Source: Flavobacterium sp. UBA5153 (GTDB taxonomy: Bacteria; Bacteroidota; Bacteroidia; Flavobacteriales; Flavobacteriaceae). From it: DNA of 64,000 bases. The translations under genes and the position numbers were made by a program. The stretch lies in assembly GCA_002413745.1 (NCBI GenBank), contig DHXP01000070.1:1-64000 (forward strand). Reading direction: 5' to 3'. Of this stretch, positions 34,029-42,082 are shown in pieces; position 1 is the stretch's first letter; every line of letters starts with the position of its first letter. The notes under the pieces are model-generated. The model was not told the origin of the DNA, ran no database searches, and saw only the letters and a program-made list of their open reading frames with translations.

Positions 34029-35630
34029 TTACAAATTCTCAAAGAAATCATTCCCTTTATCATCAGTGATAATGAAAGCTGGGAAGTCTTTAATCGTGAT
34101 TTTACGAACAGCTTCCATTCCTAATTCTTCAAAATCAACTATTTCAACAGAAAGTATATTTTCTTTTGCCAAAATAGCCGCTGGGCCTCCAATAGAACCC
34201 AAATAGAATCCACCATATTTTTGACAAGCATCTTTCACTTCTTTCGTTCTGTTTCCTTTGGCAAGCATTACCATACTTCCTCCATTTTTTTGGAATTCAT
34301 CTACATAAACGTCCATTCTACCCGCAGTTGTTGGCCCAAAACTTCCTGAAGCCATTCCTTCCGGTGTTTTCGCAGGTCCTGCATAATAGATTGGGTGATT
34401 TTTAAAGTATTCAGGCATTGGTTTACCGGCATCCAATAATTCTTTGATTTTGGCGTGGGCAATATCACGAGCCACAATCAAAGTTCCGTTTAGTTTCAAA
34501 CGGGTTTTGATTGGATATTGAGATAATTTTTTAAGAATGTCAGCCATTGGTTGGTTCAAATCTATTTCGACAGCTGGTTCTAAATGTGGTGCAGTTTCTG
34601 GCAAAAAACGTTTTGGATTCACTTCCAATTGTTCTACATAAATACCGTCTTTGGTAATTTTTCCTTTGATATTTCTATCGGCAGAACAGGAAACTCCCAA
34701 TCCAACCGGACAAGAGGCAGCGTGACGTGGCAAACGAATTACTCGAACATCGTGCGTGAAATATTTACCGCCAAACTGGGCTCCAATATGACTTTCTTGA
34801 CATATAATTTGCACTCGTTTTTCCCATTCTAAATCGCGGAAAGCCTGACCAGCCATATTTCCTGAAGTAGGAAGATTGTCAAAATAACCTGCTGATGCTT
34901 TCTTAACCGCAGCTAAATTCGCTTCGGCAGAAGTTCCTCCCACTACAAAAGCCAAGTGATACGGTGGACAAGCCGAAGTTCCCAAGTCCATTATTTTGGC
35001 ACGAATGAAAGCATCCATTGATTTTTCATTCAATAAAGATTTCGTTTGTTGGTATAAATACGTTTTGTTGGCAGACCCCCCCCCTTTTGCTAAAAACAAA
35101 AATTCATAAGAAGCTCCTTTTTTGGCATAAATATCAATCTGTGCCGGAAGATTAGAACCTGAGTTTTTTTCTTCAAACATACTGATAGGTACAATTTGGG
35201 AATAACGAAGATTTCTTTCTTGATACGTATTAAAAATCCCTTTTGAAAGCCATACGGCATCATCCACTCCCGTATATACATTTTCGCCTTTTTTGGCCAT
35301 TACAATCGCTGTTCCGGTGTCTTGACAAGAAGGTAATTCTCCCTCAATTGCCACCACTGCATTTTGTAATAAATTGTAAGCCACGAAACGGTCATTATCT
35401 GTTGCTTCTGGATCGTCAAGAATGGCTTTTAGCTTTTCTAAATGTGCCGTTCGCAACATAAACGAAACGTCTTTCAAGGCTTCTTGAGCTAATAATTCCA
35501 ACCCTTTTGGGTCAACCGTCAAGATTTCTCTGTCTCCTAGATTTTCTGTTTTTACAAAATCGGAAGTGATTTTGCGGTATTGGGTATCGTCTTTTAAAAT
35601 GGGATAAGGATCCTGGTATATAAAGTCCAT
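34029..35630 (-). CDS. class I (Fe-S) fumarate hydratase
   Basis: A 533-residue [4Fe-4S] fumarase of the single-chain FumA/FumB type. The N-terminal alpha-type part has [20 protein letters not shown] (first cluster Cys) and [18 protein letters not shown]. The middle has [20 protein letters not shown] (second Cys). The C-terminal beta-type part has [20 protein letters not shown] and [20 protein letters not shown]. It interconverts fumarate and malate in the TCA cycle. Oddity: the GGG codons lie in a run of eight C on the plus strand (35086-35093), a slippage-prone site, but the frame is intact. Promoter box at 35654-35661. Confidence 0.95.
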   Translation of the reverse strand: MDFIYQDPYPILKDDTQYRKITSDFVKTENLGDREILTVDPKGLELLAQEALKDVSFMLRTAHLEKLKAILDDPEATDNDRFVAYNLLQNAVVAIEGELPSCQDTGTAIVMAKKGENVYTGVDDAVWLSKGIFNTYQERNLRYSQIVPISMFEEKNSGSNLPAQIDIYAKKGASYEFLFLAKGGGSANKTYLYQQTKSLLNEKSMDAFIRAKIMDLGTSACPPYHLAFVVGGTSAEANLAAVKKASAGYFDNLPTSGNMAGQAFRDLEWEKRVQIICQESHIGAQFGGKYFTHDVRVIRLPRHAASCPVGLGVSCSADRNIKGKITKDGIYVEQLEVNPKRFLPETAPHLEPAVEIDLNQPMADILKKLSQYPIKTRLKLNGTLIVARDIAHAKIKELLDAGKPMPEYFKNHPIYYAGPAKTPEGMASGSFGPTTAGRMDVYVDEFQKNGGSMVMLAKGNRTKEVKDACQKYGGFYLGSIGGPAAILAKENILSVEIVDFEELGMEAVRKITIKDFPAFIITDDKGNDFFENL

Positions 35631-35653
35631 AATATGAGGTTTTTTTAGAACCC

Positions 35654-35661
35654 CAAATATA
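35654..35661 (-). promoter_or_regulatory. -7 box for fumarase gene
   Basis: TATATTTG on the minus strand, 23 bp before the ATG at 35630. Confidence 0.5.
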
Positions 35662-35762
35662 AGAATTGTAGAAAGAATTCTTTGCGATTTATATCAACTT
35701 ATGCTTTAGAATTGTTATAAATTAAAAGGTGTGAATTGGTAAAAAATGACCAAAAAATTCCT

Positions 35763-36112
35763 CAACGGATTAAAATTACAAAGATTAAAATCCATTACAA
35801 AATACATCATCGTTCCTACGCCAACGGATTAAAATCCGTTGCTACAAAATGCACCATCCCTCCTATGCCAATGGATTAAAATCCGTTGCTACAAAATGCA
35901 CCATCCCTCCTATGCCAACGGATTGAAATCCGTTGCTACAAAATGCACCGTCCCTCCTATGCCAACGGATTGAAATCCGTTGCTACAAAATGCACCGTCC
36001 CTACGGGACTTTTCGCACAGATAAGAGCCAGAGGCTCGGCACATTTTGTAAGGCTGGACTTTAGTCCAGTTTATCCAGCCTGCCATAAACAACAAAGAGC
36101 CATAGGCTCGGT
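35763..36112. repeat. REP-like array next to RAYT 2
   Basis: Four tandem units start at 35821, 35868, 35915 and 35962 with a 47-bp period. Each has CCAACGGATTAAAATCCGTT (one ATGG variant, two GATTGAAATC variants) then GCTACAAAATGCACC and TCCCTCCTATG. They are followed by a CTACGGGAC half-module, AGAGCCAGAGGCTCGG, GGACTTTAGTCC and a second AGAGCCATAGGCTCGG. The array runs up to the stop of the transposase gene and fills the 480-bp gene-free stretch. Confidence 0.9.
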
Positions 36113-36574
36113 TCATATCAACTCTTCAAAAACATATCTTTCATCAAACGGGACTTCGAACTTATCTAAAAACTCCAAATACTCGTCCTTAAAAGTTTTT
36201 TTCTTATGATGTTCTTCTTGATTGGCGATGTATTTATAGACCCCATTAATTTGTGAATGTCCATAAGAAAAAACACCATAACCTTCCTGCCATTCAAACC
36301 TTGACTTTGTCAAATGATTGTCATTAATATATTTTGAAGATTTTGCTTTAACGGTTTTCATTAGTTCCGAGATTGAAACTACTGGTTTAAGACCTAAGAA
36401 ACAATGAACATGATCTTCAACTCCATTTACAATAATAGTTTTACATCCCGTTTCATTTATCAAATTACCAATTACACCAAACAATATTGATTTCCATTCA
36501 TTTGCAATAACTGCTTCTCGGTATTTTACCGCAAAAACAACCTGAATGTAAACTTGATGATAGGTATTTGCCAT
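36113..36574 (-). CDS. REP-associated tyrosine transposase (IS200/Y1 family)
   Basis: A 153-residue Y1 transposase distinct from the one at 24991. The HUH motif is DHVHCF (His55, His57), the nucleophile Tyr is in VYKYIANQEEHH, and it has FAVKYREAVI near the start and FEWQEGYGVFSYG. The frame and catalytic residues are intact. REP-like repeats lie on both sides: the tandem array 35763-36112 directly downstream and a composite copy 36611-36732 upstream. It probably mobilised the repeat family that also occurs near 0.7, 1.5 and 44.5 kb. The stop falls at the edge of the array. Confidence 0.9.
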   Translation of the reverse strand: MANTYHQVYIQVVFAVKYREAVIANEWKSILFGVIGNLINETGCKTIIVNGVEDHVHCFLGLKPVVSISELMKTVKAKSSKYINDNHLTKSRFEWQEGYGVFSYGHSQINGVYKYIANQEEHHKKKTFKDEYLEFLDKFEVPFDERYVFEELI

Positions 36575-36610
36575 ATTTGTTGTTGTTTTATGATTTGTTA
36601 CTATGCCTAT

Positions 36611-36732
36611 GCCAACGGTTTAAAATCCGTTGCTACAATATTTGTCGTTCCTACGGAACTTTCACATTTCATCCATTACACAGAGCCATCGGCTCGGAGC
36701 ATTTTGTAGTAACGGATTTTAATCCGTTGTAC
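36611..36732. repeat. REP-like composite repeat upstream of RAYT 2
   Basis: CCAACGGTTTAAAATCCGTT (one mismatch in the stem), then GTTCCTACGGAAC, AGAGCCATCGGCTCGG and TAACGGATTTTAATCCGTTG. Confidence 0.85.
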
Positions 36733-36760
36733 ACAAAACATTTTTTCATTACGAGTTGAT

Positions 36761-38200
36761 TTAAAAAAACCAGCTCGCCACAAAAATAGCCGTAATCACG
36801 CAAACTAAATCTACCAAAAGCATGGTACTCAAAGTGTAACGAGTGCTTTTAATTTTAACAGATCCAAAATAGACGGCGATAACATAAAACGTAGTCTCGG
36901 CACTACATTGAAAAATAGAACTTAGCCTTCCGGTAAAAGAATCAACACCAAAAGTACGCATCGAATCAATCATAAATCCTCGAGAACCACCTGAACTAAA
37001 AGGTCTAAGCATCGCCACAGGTAAGGCATCGGTAATTTCTTTATTTACACCCAAATGAGAGAAAACAAAAGACAGCCAATTGCTGATAATTTCAAATAAA
37101 CCACTATTTCTAAATAGTGAAATAGCTACCAACATTGCTAAAACATAAGGAAAAATGGTAATTCCTGTTTTCAATCCATTGTTGGCTCCAGTTACAAAAG
37201 TGTCAAAAATAGTCGTTTCTTGGTTGACGAATTTTTTCTCGTGAATAAACGAAAACACCAATGTAAACCCAATAATAGCGACTAACATCAACCCGGAAAG
37301 GTTGGCCGTAAAAAAGTTTTTACCTATTAAATCCAACTGATTCACATACATTAACAATCCTACAATCGCAGCAATAACAGTCATCAAACCAACCACTAAA
37401 GTCGCACTTTTGAAATTTACTTTTTGTCTGATTCCAACAATCAAAAAGGCTGCAATTGTACCAATAAACGAAGTGATGATACAAGGCAACATCACATCGG
37501 CTGGATTCGCGGCATTTTCGGCAGCACGATAACCAATGATAGAAGTTGGAATTAAAGTTAAACCAGCTGCGTGCAAACACAGAAACATAATTTGAGCATC
37601 GCTCGCCTTGTCTTTATCGGGATTAAGGGTTTGCAAGCTTTCCATCGCTTTTAATCCAAATGGAGTTGCAGCTGAATCCAATCCTAAAAAGTTGGCTGCA
37701 AAATTCAAGGTCATATAGGAAATTGATTCGTGGTTTTTGGGAACACTTGGAAACACTTTTACAAAAACGGGACTGAGTGCTTTGGCTAATTTTTCGGCTG
37801 CACCAGAAATAATTAGCAGCTCCATCAATCCGCAAAAGAAAGCCAAATAAGCAATTAACGGAATAATTAAATCCAAAACGGTGTTCTTGCAAGTTGGTAA
37901 AAGTCCATCCGATTTCTGAACACCACTATAGATTTTGACTGTTTTAGCGGAATACACATAAGTCGTATCTGGATTTGTAGTGACATTGTTGATTACCATC
38001 GTTTTATCTGGCGCATTGGCAATGCTGTCTTTTATAAAAGCAGGCAATTGGTGTATGTATTTTTCGGATATTAAAATAGGATCATCTTTCTTACCATTCA
38101 ATACAAAATCGATGGTATAACTGTTCCCAATAAATAAACTCACTACAATAAAAGCAATCGACGAAATGAAGATGGCCAACCAAAATCTACTCAATACCAT
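36761..38200 (-). CDS. SpmA/SpmB-like nucleoside-recognition membrane protein
   Basis: A 479-residue inner-membrane protein with two Gate (nucleoside recognition) domains fused in one chain, corresponding to spore maturation proteins A and B of Firmicutes. SpmA-like half: LIIPLIAYLAFFCGLMELLI, NFAANFLGLDSAATPFGLKA. SpmB-like half: TFVTGANNGLKTGITIFPYV, ALPVAMLRPFSSGGSRGFMI. An N-terminal periplasmic loop (about 30-105) follows the first helix. Transport or sensing role unknown in non-sporulating bacteria. It starts after a repeat region and precedes the exonuclease gene transcriptionally downstream of it by 74 bp. Confidence 0.88.
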   Translation of the reverse strand: MVLSRFWLAIFISSIAFIVVSLFIGNSYTIDFVLNGKKDDPILISEKYIHQLPAFIKDSIANAPDKTMVINNVTTNPDTTYVYSAKTVKIYSGVQKSDGLLPTCKNTVLDLIIPLIAYLAFFCGLMELLIISGAAEKLAKALSPVFVKVFPSVPKNHESISYMTLNFAANFLGLDSAATPFGLKAMESLQTLNPDKDKASDAQIMFLCLHAAGLTLIPTSIIGYRAAENAANPADVMLPCIITSFIGTIAAFLIVGIRQKVNFKSATLVVGLMTVIAAIVGLLMYVNQLDLIGKNFFTANLSGLMLVAIIGFTLVFSFIHEKKFVNQETTIFDTFVTGANNGLKTGITIFPYVLAMLVAISLFRNSGLFEIISNWLSFVFSHLGVNKEITDALPVAMLRPFSSGGSRGFMIDSMRTFGVDSFTGRLSSIFQCSAETTFYVIAVYFGSVKIKSTRYTLSTMLLVDLVCVITAIFVASWFF

Positions 38201-38274
38201 AATCTATAATTTCTGTAAATGTAATAAATCAATGGCAATTGCAATTATCAATTGCAATGACAATAATTGAAATC

Positions 38275-38988
38275 TTAAACGTGAATAATCTCCTCTTCTA
38301 TCAACAAATCTTCTCTTCGTAAACGCAAGAAAATTTGCGCCACGGCAATGGTGTCTTTTTCACAATAAGTCACAATGCGGTCGATGTCTTTTTCGACATA
38401 GAAAACGTGACCTACTTGGCTACCGTCGATATCTCCTTTTGGTGATGGAATCCCGAGAACTTTACACATTAATTTCAAGGAAGTGTAGTGCTTATAATCA
38501 CCAAATTTCCATAATTCCAAAGTGTCTAAATGTGGGATTTCCCAAGGTTTTTTACCAAACAAATTGAGTTTGTTGGGAATGGCAATTTGGTTGATTATCA
38601 TTCTGCGGGCAATAAACGGAATGTCGAATTCCTTGGCGTTATGACCACACAAAACGTGCTGCGGTTGATTGAAATGGTTGTTTAAAAGATTGATGAAATC
38701 GTGCAAGATTTTCTTTTCGTCTCCAAAAAAGGATGTTACCCTAAAATTCCGAATGTCACCTTTGATGGTAAAATAGCCCACGGAAATACAGACAATTTTG
38801 CCGAACTCAGCCCAAATTCCGGCTCGGTCATAAAAGTCCTCCGGGGTATATTCATCTTTGCGCTGGTATTGGGTTTTGTGTTCCCAAAGGTCTTTCGTTT
38901 CATCGTCCAATGTGTTGAAATCGGCTACTTCCGGAACGGTTTCAATGTCTAGAAAAAGAATATTATTGAGGTTGATTTTTTCTATCAT
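38275..38988 (-). CDS. DEDD-family 3'-5' exonuclease
   Basis: A 237-residue predicted polymerase-B-like 3'-5' exonuclease. The DEDD residues are visible: FLDIETVPE (Exo I, Asp14/Glu16), GHNAKEFDIPFIARR (Exo II) and TYCEKDTIAVAQIFL (Exo III, Y-x3-D). HLDTLELWKFGDYKHYTSL and LMCKVLGIPSPKGDIDGSQV are typical of this stand-alone bacterial group. Role: DNA or RNA end trimming in repair; the substrate is not known. It lies just downstream of a repeat-rich 130-bp gap. Confidence 0.9.
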   Translation of the reverse strand: MIEKINLNNILFLDIETVPEVADFNTLDDETKDLWEHKTQYQRKDEYTPEDFYDRAGIWAEFGKIVCISVGYFTIKGDIRNFRVTSFFGDEKKILHDFINLLNNHFNQPQHVLCGHNAKEFDIPFIARRMIINQIAIPNKLNLFGKKPWEIPHLDTLELWKFGDYKHYTSLKLMCKVLGIPSPKGDIDGSQVGHVFYVEKDIDRIVTYCEKDTIAVAQIFLRLRREDLLIEEEIIHV

Positions 38989-39003
38989 AATAAATTATTT
39001 TTT

Positions 39004-39113
39004 TGCCGCGAATTACACAAATTTTCACAAATTCAATGTTGGTCTGTGTAAATTGAAAGTAATTGTATACGAATATAAAAAAATTCGTGATAATTCGTGT
39101 AATTCGTGGCAAC
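39004..39113. repeat. GCGAATTACACAAATT inverted repeat
   Basis: GCCGCGAATTACACAAATTT at the left and AATTCGTGTAATTCGTGGC at the right form an imperfect inverted pair with internal partial copies (TCACAAATTC, AATTCGTGAT). It fills the gap between the exonuclease and ogt genes. A dispersed flavobacterial repeat; no gene. Confidence 0.7.
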
Positions 39114-39117
39114 CCTT

Positions 39118-39595
39118 TTAAAACAAACTTTGCTGATCAGACGGGTTTTCGTGTTCCAACAACCATTTTTTGCGCCACAATCCTCCGGCATAACCGGTAA
39201 GCGAACCATCGGTTCCAATGACTCTGTGACAAGGAACCACAATCCAAAGCGGGGTTTTTTCCATTGGCCGAAGCCACGGCGCGAATCGCTTTGACATCAC
39301 CCAATTTCTTGGACAATTCCATATAACTAACAGTTTTCCCGAAAGGAATTTCGAGTAATCCTTTCCAAACTTTTTGCTGGAATTCGGTTCCGACAGGATT
39401 TAATTTGAAGGTAAAATCATTTCTTTTTCCTTCGAAATAGTCGTCAAGTTGGGAAACGGATTCTTGTAAAATAGCTGGAATTATTGGAGAAATGGTTCCT
39501 TCATCTAAAACTGAAATTACCGAAATGCCGTTTTCATCGCCCATTATTTTAGCGATTCCTAAAGGCGTTTTGAAGTAAGCGGTTTCCATTTTCAA
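39118..39595 (-). pseudogene. ogt: frameshifted methylated-DNA-protein cysteine methyltransferase
   Basis: The first about 112 codons (from 39595) encode a normal MGMT N-terminal region and the start of the catalytic domain ([32 protein letters not shown]). The rest, with the active-site motif [20 protein letters not shown] and [10 protein letters not shown], is in another frame down to the stop at 39118. The shift maps to CCCC (plus-strand GGGG, 39251-39254); removing one C restores [15 protein letters not shown]. So one extra base breaks an otherwise conserved gene. It could be a real loss, a phase-variable tract or a read error. It follows the GH20 gene region in the same direction, three bases after its own start would couple to it. 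Confidence 0.88.
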
Positions 39596-39598
39596 AAA

Positions 39599-41476
39599 TT
39601 ATTTTCCTGCTCTATTTTTGAGCATTTCTCGACTAAGTGTCAGCATTCTTCCTATTTGCACGCCATTTCGATAGGCCACCACACGAAATGTGATTTCCCC
39701 TTTTGGAATTTCAAAAGGACTGGTGTATTTTGGCGAATATTTTGCAGGGAAAGAACCGTCTATAGTGTAATATATGTCGACATTGGACAATTCGTTCGAT
39801 AGGGTACATATCATTTTTTCACCATCCATTTTCGTCTTGACAATTGGATCATAAACTGCCTTGCAGATGGGTTTTTCAAGGGTGTCGAATCTCTTGAAAT
39901 GTTTTTCTACTCTGGACGAAAAATTGTCCCAATTTTTGTTTTTCGATGGGCTCCAAACAGATTCTATGGTGGCAAAAGCTCTTGGATAAGTCATATAGAA
40001 CGCATGTTGTATCGTAGGCACTTTCTCTGTCCATAGGTTCGCTTGGCCTCCCAAAACATATTTTGGATCAATACCATCGGGCGCTGGCTCAAACTCGTAC
40101 GTTTTTTTCAATGTCAAACTTGCATAAACAGGCACCTCAACTGAATTATCTCCTTGGATGTAATCAAGATAAGTATACGTATTTGGCGACATAACCACTT
40201 CGTGTCCCATTTTAGCAGCCTTTATCCCGCCTTCTATTCCTCTCCAACTCATTACTGCAACTCCATCTGCCAAACCACCGTCTAAAATCTCGTCCCAGCC
40301 AATCATTTTTTTTCCTTTGGAGGTGATAATTTTCTCTATTTTTTTTATGAAATAACTTTGCAGTTCTTTGGAATCCTTTAAATTTTCTCTTTTCATCAAT
40401 GCTTGGCAATTGGCATCTTTCTCCCAATAACCATGGTAGCATTCGTCTCCGCCTACGTGAATGTATTGTCCTGGAAATAAAGAAGCTATTTCGCCAAATA
40501 TGGTGTCGAGTATTGCATAGACTTTTTCGTCTGATGGATTTAAAGAATTTTCAATCTTCATGGTAAAAGTTCCGTCACCATGCCATTCGGAAAAATTAGA
40601 ACCTGGGTTAACCATTTTGGGCTCTTTTTTGGTAGACAATTCAGGATAGGCCGCCAGCAATGCCATACTGTGTCCTGGCACATCAATTTCGGGTAAAATC
40701 GAAATTTGTCTCTCCGCAGCATATTTTATAATATCCTTGATCTCGTCTTGGGTATAAAATCCTCCATATGGTGTTTTCTCTTCTTGATTAGGAGCTTCTC
40801 TTTCGCCAAACGAGCCAAATCTTTCCACTCGCCAAGCTCCTATTTCGGTAAGTTTTGGCAAGGCTTTAATTTCGATTCTCCAGCCGTTGTCGTCTGTGAG
40901 ATGCCAATGCAGGACATTGAATTTGTATTTAGACATCCAATCAATGTATTCTTTTACTTCGTTTGTTGTGAAAAAATGTCTACTCACGTCGAGCATTAAA
41001 CCTCGCCAACCGAAACGTGGGTAATCTTTGATTTTACAAGCAGGAATTGCAATATTTCTGCTGGATAGTGCTTCTAAAGGCAGTAATTGGTCGAAAGTTT
41101 GTAGGGCATAAAATAATCCTGACACGGTATTGGCTTTTAACACAACTGCTTTTTCGCTCACATCTAAAGTGTACCCTTCTTTTCCAAGAGTTTCATCGAG
41201 CGTTTTGTTTAATTCAATGGTTATATATTTTGTGTTGCTGTCTGGTTTTTTTTGAGATATTGCCAAACCTTTTTTCAAAAAAGAACTGAAATGCAAATTG
41301 GTAATTTGACGTAATTCAGGATTGCTGTTTACCAAATAGACTTTTGTGTTTTGGTTTAAAACAAAACTCCCTTTTTGTATAACGTAGCTCACGGGAGCGG
41401 GGATAATGGAGTGCTGTGCTTGCAGAGATAAGCTCATTAAAAAAATAAAAAAGCTGGTTGTTTTGAATTTCATCAT
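39599..41476 (-). CDS. beta-N-acetylhexosaminidase, GH20
   Basis: A 625-residue exported glycosidase. Residues 1-20 are a signal peptide (SLSLQAQ end). A GH20b-type N-terminal domain (about 25-150) is followed by the GH20 barrel: GWRGLMLDVSRHFF, HWHLTDDNGWRIEIKALP and HVGGDECYHGYWEKD (catalytic Asp-Glu pair). Then ANLWTEKVPTIQHAFYMTYP. The C-terminal domain (about 530-625) is a chitobiase-type beta sandwich with YYTIDGSFPAKYSPKYTSPF. It cleaves terminal GlcNAc/GalNAc from chitin oligomers or glycans, likely in the periplasm. ogt follows three bases after the stop, so they are an operon. Confidence 0.95.
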   Translation of the reverse strand: MMKFKTTSFFIFLMSLSLQAQHSIIPAPVSYVIQKGSFVLNQNTKVYLVNSNPELRQITNLHFSSFLKKGLAISQKKPDSNTKYITIELNKTLDETLGKEGYTLDVSEKAVVLKANTVSGLFYALQTFDQLLPLEALSSRNIAIPACKIKDYPRFGWRGLMLDVSRHFFTTNEVKEYIDWMSKYKFNVLHWHLTDDNGWRIEIKALPKLTEIGAWRVERFGSFGEREAPNQEEKTPYGGFYTQDEIKDIIKYAAERQISILPEIDVPGHSMALLAAYPELSTKKEPKMVNPGSNFSEWHGDGTFTMKIENSLNPSDEKVYAILDTIFGEIASLFPGQYIHVGGDECYHGYWEKDANCQALMKRENLKDSKELQSYFIKKIEKIITSKGKKMIGWDEILDGGLADGVAVMSWRGIEGGIKAAKMGHEVVMSPNTYTYLDYIQGDNSVEVPVYASLTLKKTYEFEPAPDGIDPKYVLGGQANLWTEKVPTIQHAFYMTYPRAFATIESVWSPSKNKNWDNFSSRVEKHFKRFDTLEKPICKAVYDPIVKTKMDGEKMICTLSNELSNVDIYYTIDGSFPAKYSPKYTSPFEIPKGEITFRVVAYRNGVQIGRMLTLSREMLKNRAGK

Positions 41477-41525
41477 TTTATTCCGGTTTTATTTGAAATT
41501 CAAATATACTGATTTAATAAAAACA

Positions 41526-41553
41526 AAAAACCATCTCGATTGAAATGGTTTTT
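41526..41553. terminator. hairpin downstream of cytochrome c gene
   Basis: AAAAACCAT / ATGGTTTTT with a 10-base loop; T-rich on both outer sides in the proper strand sense. A second hairpin, TTTTATGCCG-GTGTT-CGGCATAAAA, lies at 41594-41618. Together they separate the cytochrome c gene from the GH20 gene. Confidence 0.6.
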
Positions 41554-41672
41554 CTTTTTTAGCCCTGATGATCGTATTGTTTTCACAATTACCTTTTATG
41601 CCGGTGTTCGGCATAAAAGATATAACGTACAGCGGGAAGAAGTTCCCGACTTTGATAATCTCAGTATAAAAT

Positions 41673-42080
41673 TTACTTTAAATTCGAATATACATAAGCT
41701 TCCAAGGCTTTTAATTCTTCATCAGAAAAAGTTTTAGTTACGGCAAAATTAGGTTTCATAATTTCGAATTGTGTTGGGTCAACAAGTGGCTCGCCTTCGC
41801 CTTTAAAGAAGGTAACCATATCGCCGTTTTTGTCTTTGTAGATTTTGGCAATGTCTTGCAAACTTGGCCCCACGAGTTTTACATCTGGCTTGTGACAAGC
41901 GATGCAAGCTCCTTTTCCTAGAAAAATTTCCTTTCCTAAATCTTCGGGTTTTTGAACTTCAGTTGTGGCTTCGGGTTTGCCAAAGGATTCTTGGTTCTCT
42001 TTTTTACAGGACACAAGCGTTAGCGAACTGGCGAAGCAAATTAGAACTAAAACGGAGAATAAAAATATAACTTTTTTCAT
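41673..42080 (-). CDS. cytochrome c lipoprotein
   Basis: A 135-residue class I c-type cytochrome. The haem-binding motif is CIACH in GKGACIACHKPDVKLVGPSL, and a distal Met ligand is probable in EIMKPNFAV. The N-terminus is a lipoprotein signal with lipobox LVSC (Cys25), so it is membrane-tethered in the periplasm. Role: small electron carrier. It is three bases downstream of hemB, and thus at the end of the haem operon, so haem supply and a haem protein are co-expressed. Oddity: 23 bp of the signal peptide coding sequence are an interspersed repeat shared with trhO. Confidence 0.9.
   Translation of the reverse strand: MKKVIFLFSVLVLICFASSLTLVSCKKENQESFGKPEATTEVQKPEDLGKEIFLGKGACIACHKPDVKLVGPSLQDIAKIYKDKNGDMVTFFKGEGEPLVDPTQFEIMKPNFAVTKTFSDEELKALEAYVYSNLK
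42016..42038. repeat. in-frame 23-bp repeat in cytochrome c signal peptide
   Basis: On the minus strand the same 23 bp as 24612-24634. Here the frame gives CFASSLTL in the hydrophobic core of the signal peptide just before the lipobox. Confidence 0.85.
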
Positions 42081-42082
42081 AT

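Noticed and set aside
34029-35630. Frameshift in fumarase at the C8 tract
   Set aside because: The frame continues through the tract with family-typical residues on both sides, so the gene is intact as given.
35821-36008. Regular 47-bp repeats resembling a CRISPR array
   Set aside because: The whole period is repeated, including the would-be spacers (nearly identical between units). Each unit is a REP-type palindrome and there are no cas genes.
35886-36209. 107-codon frame across the REP array
   Set aside because: Encodes only the translated repeat and runs antisense into the transposase gene.
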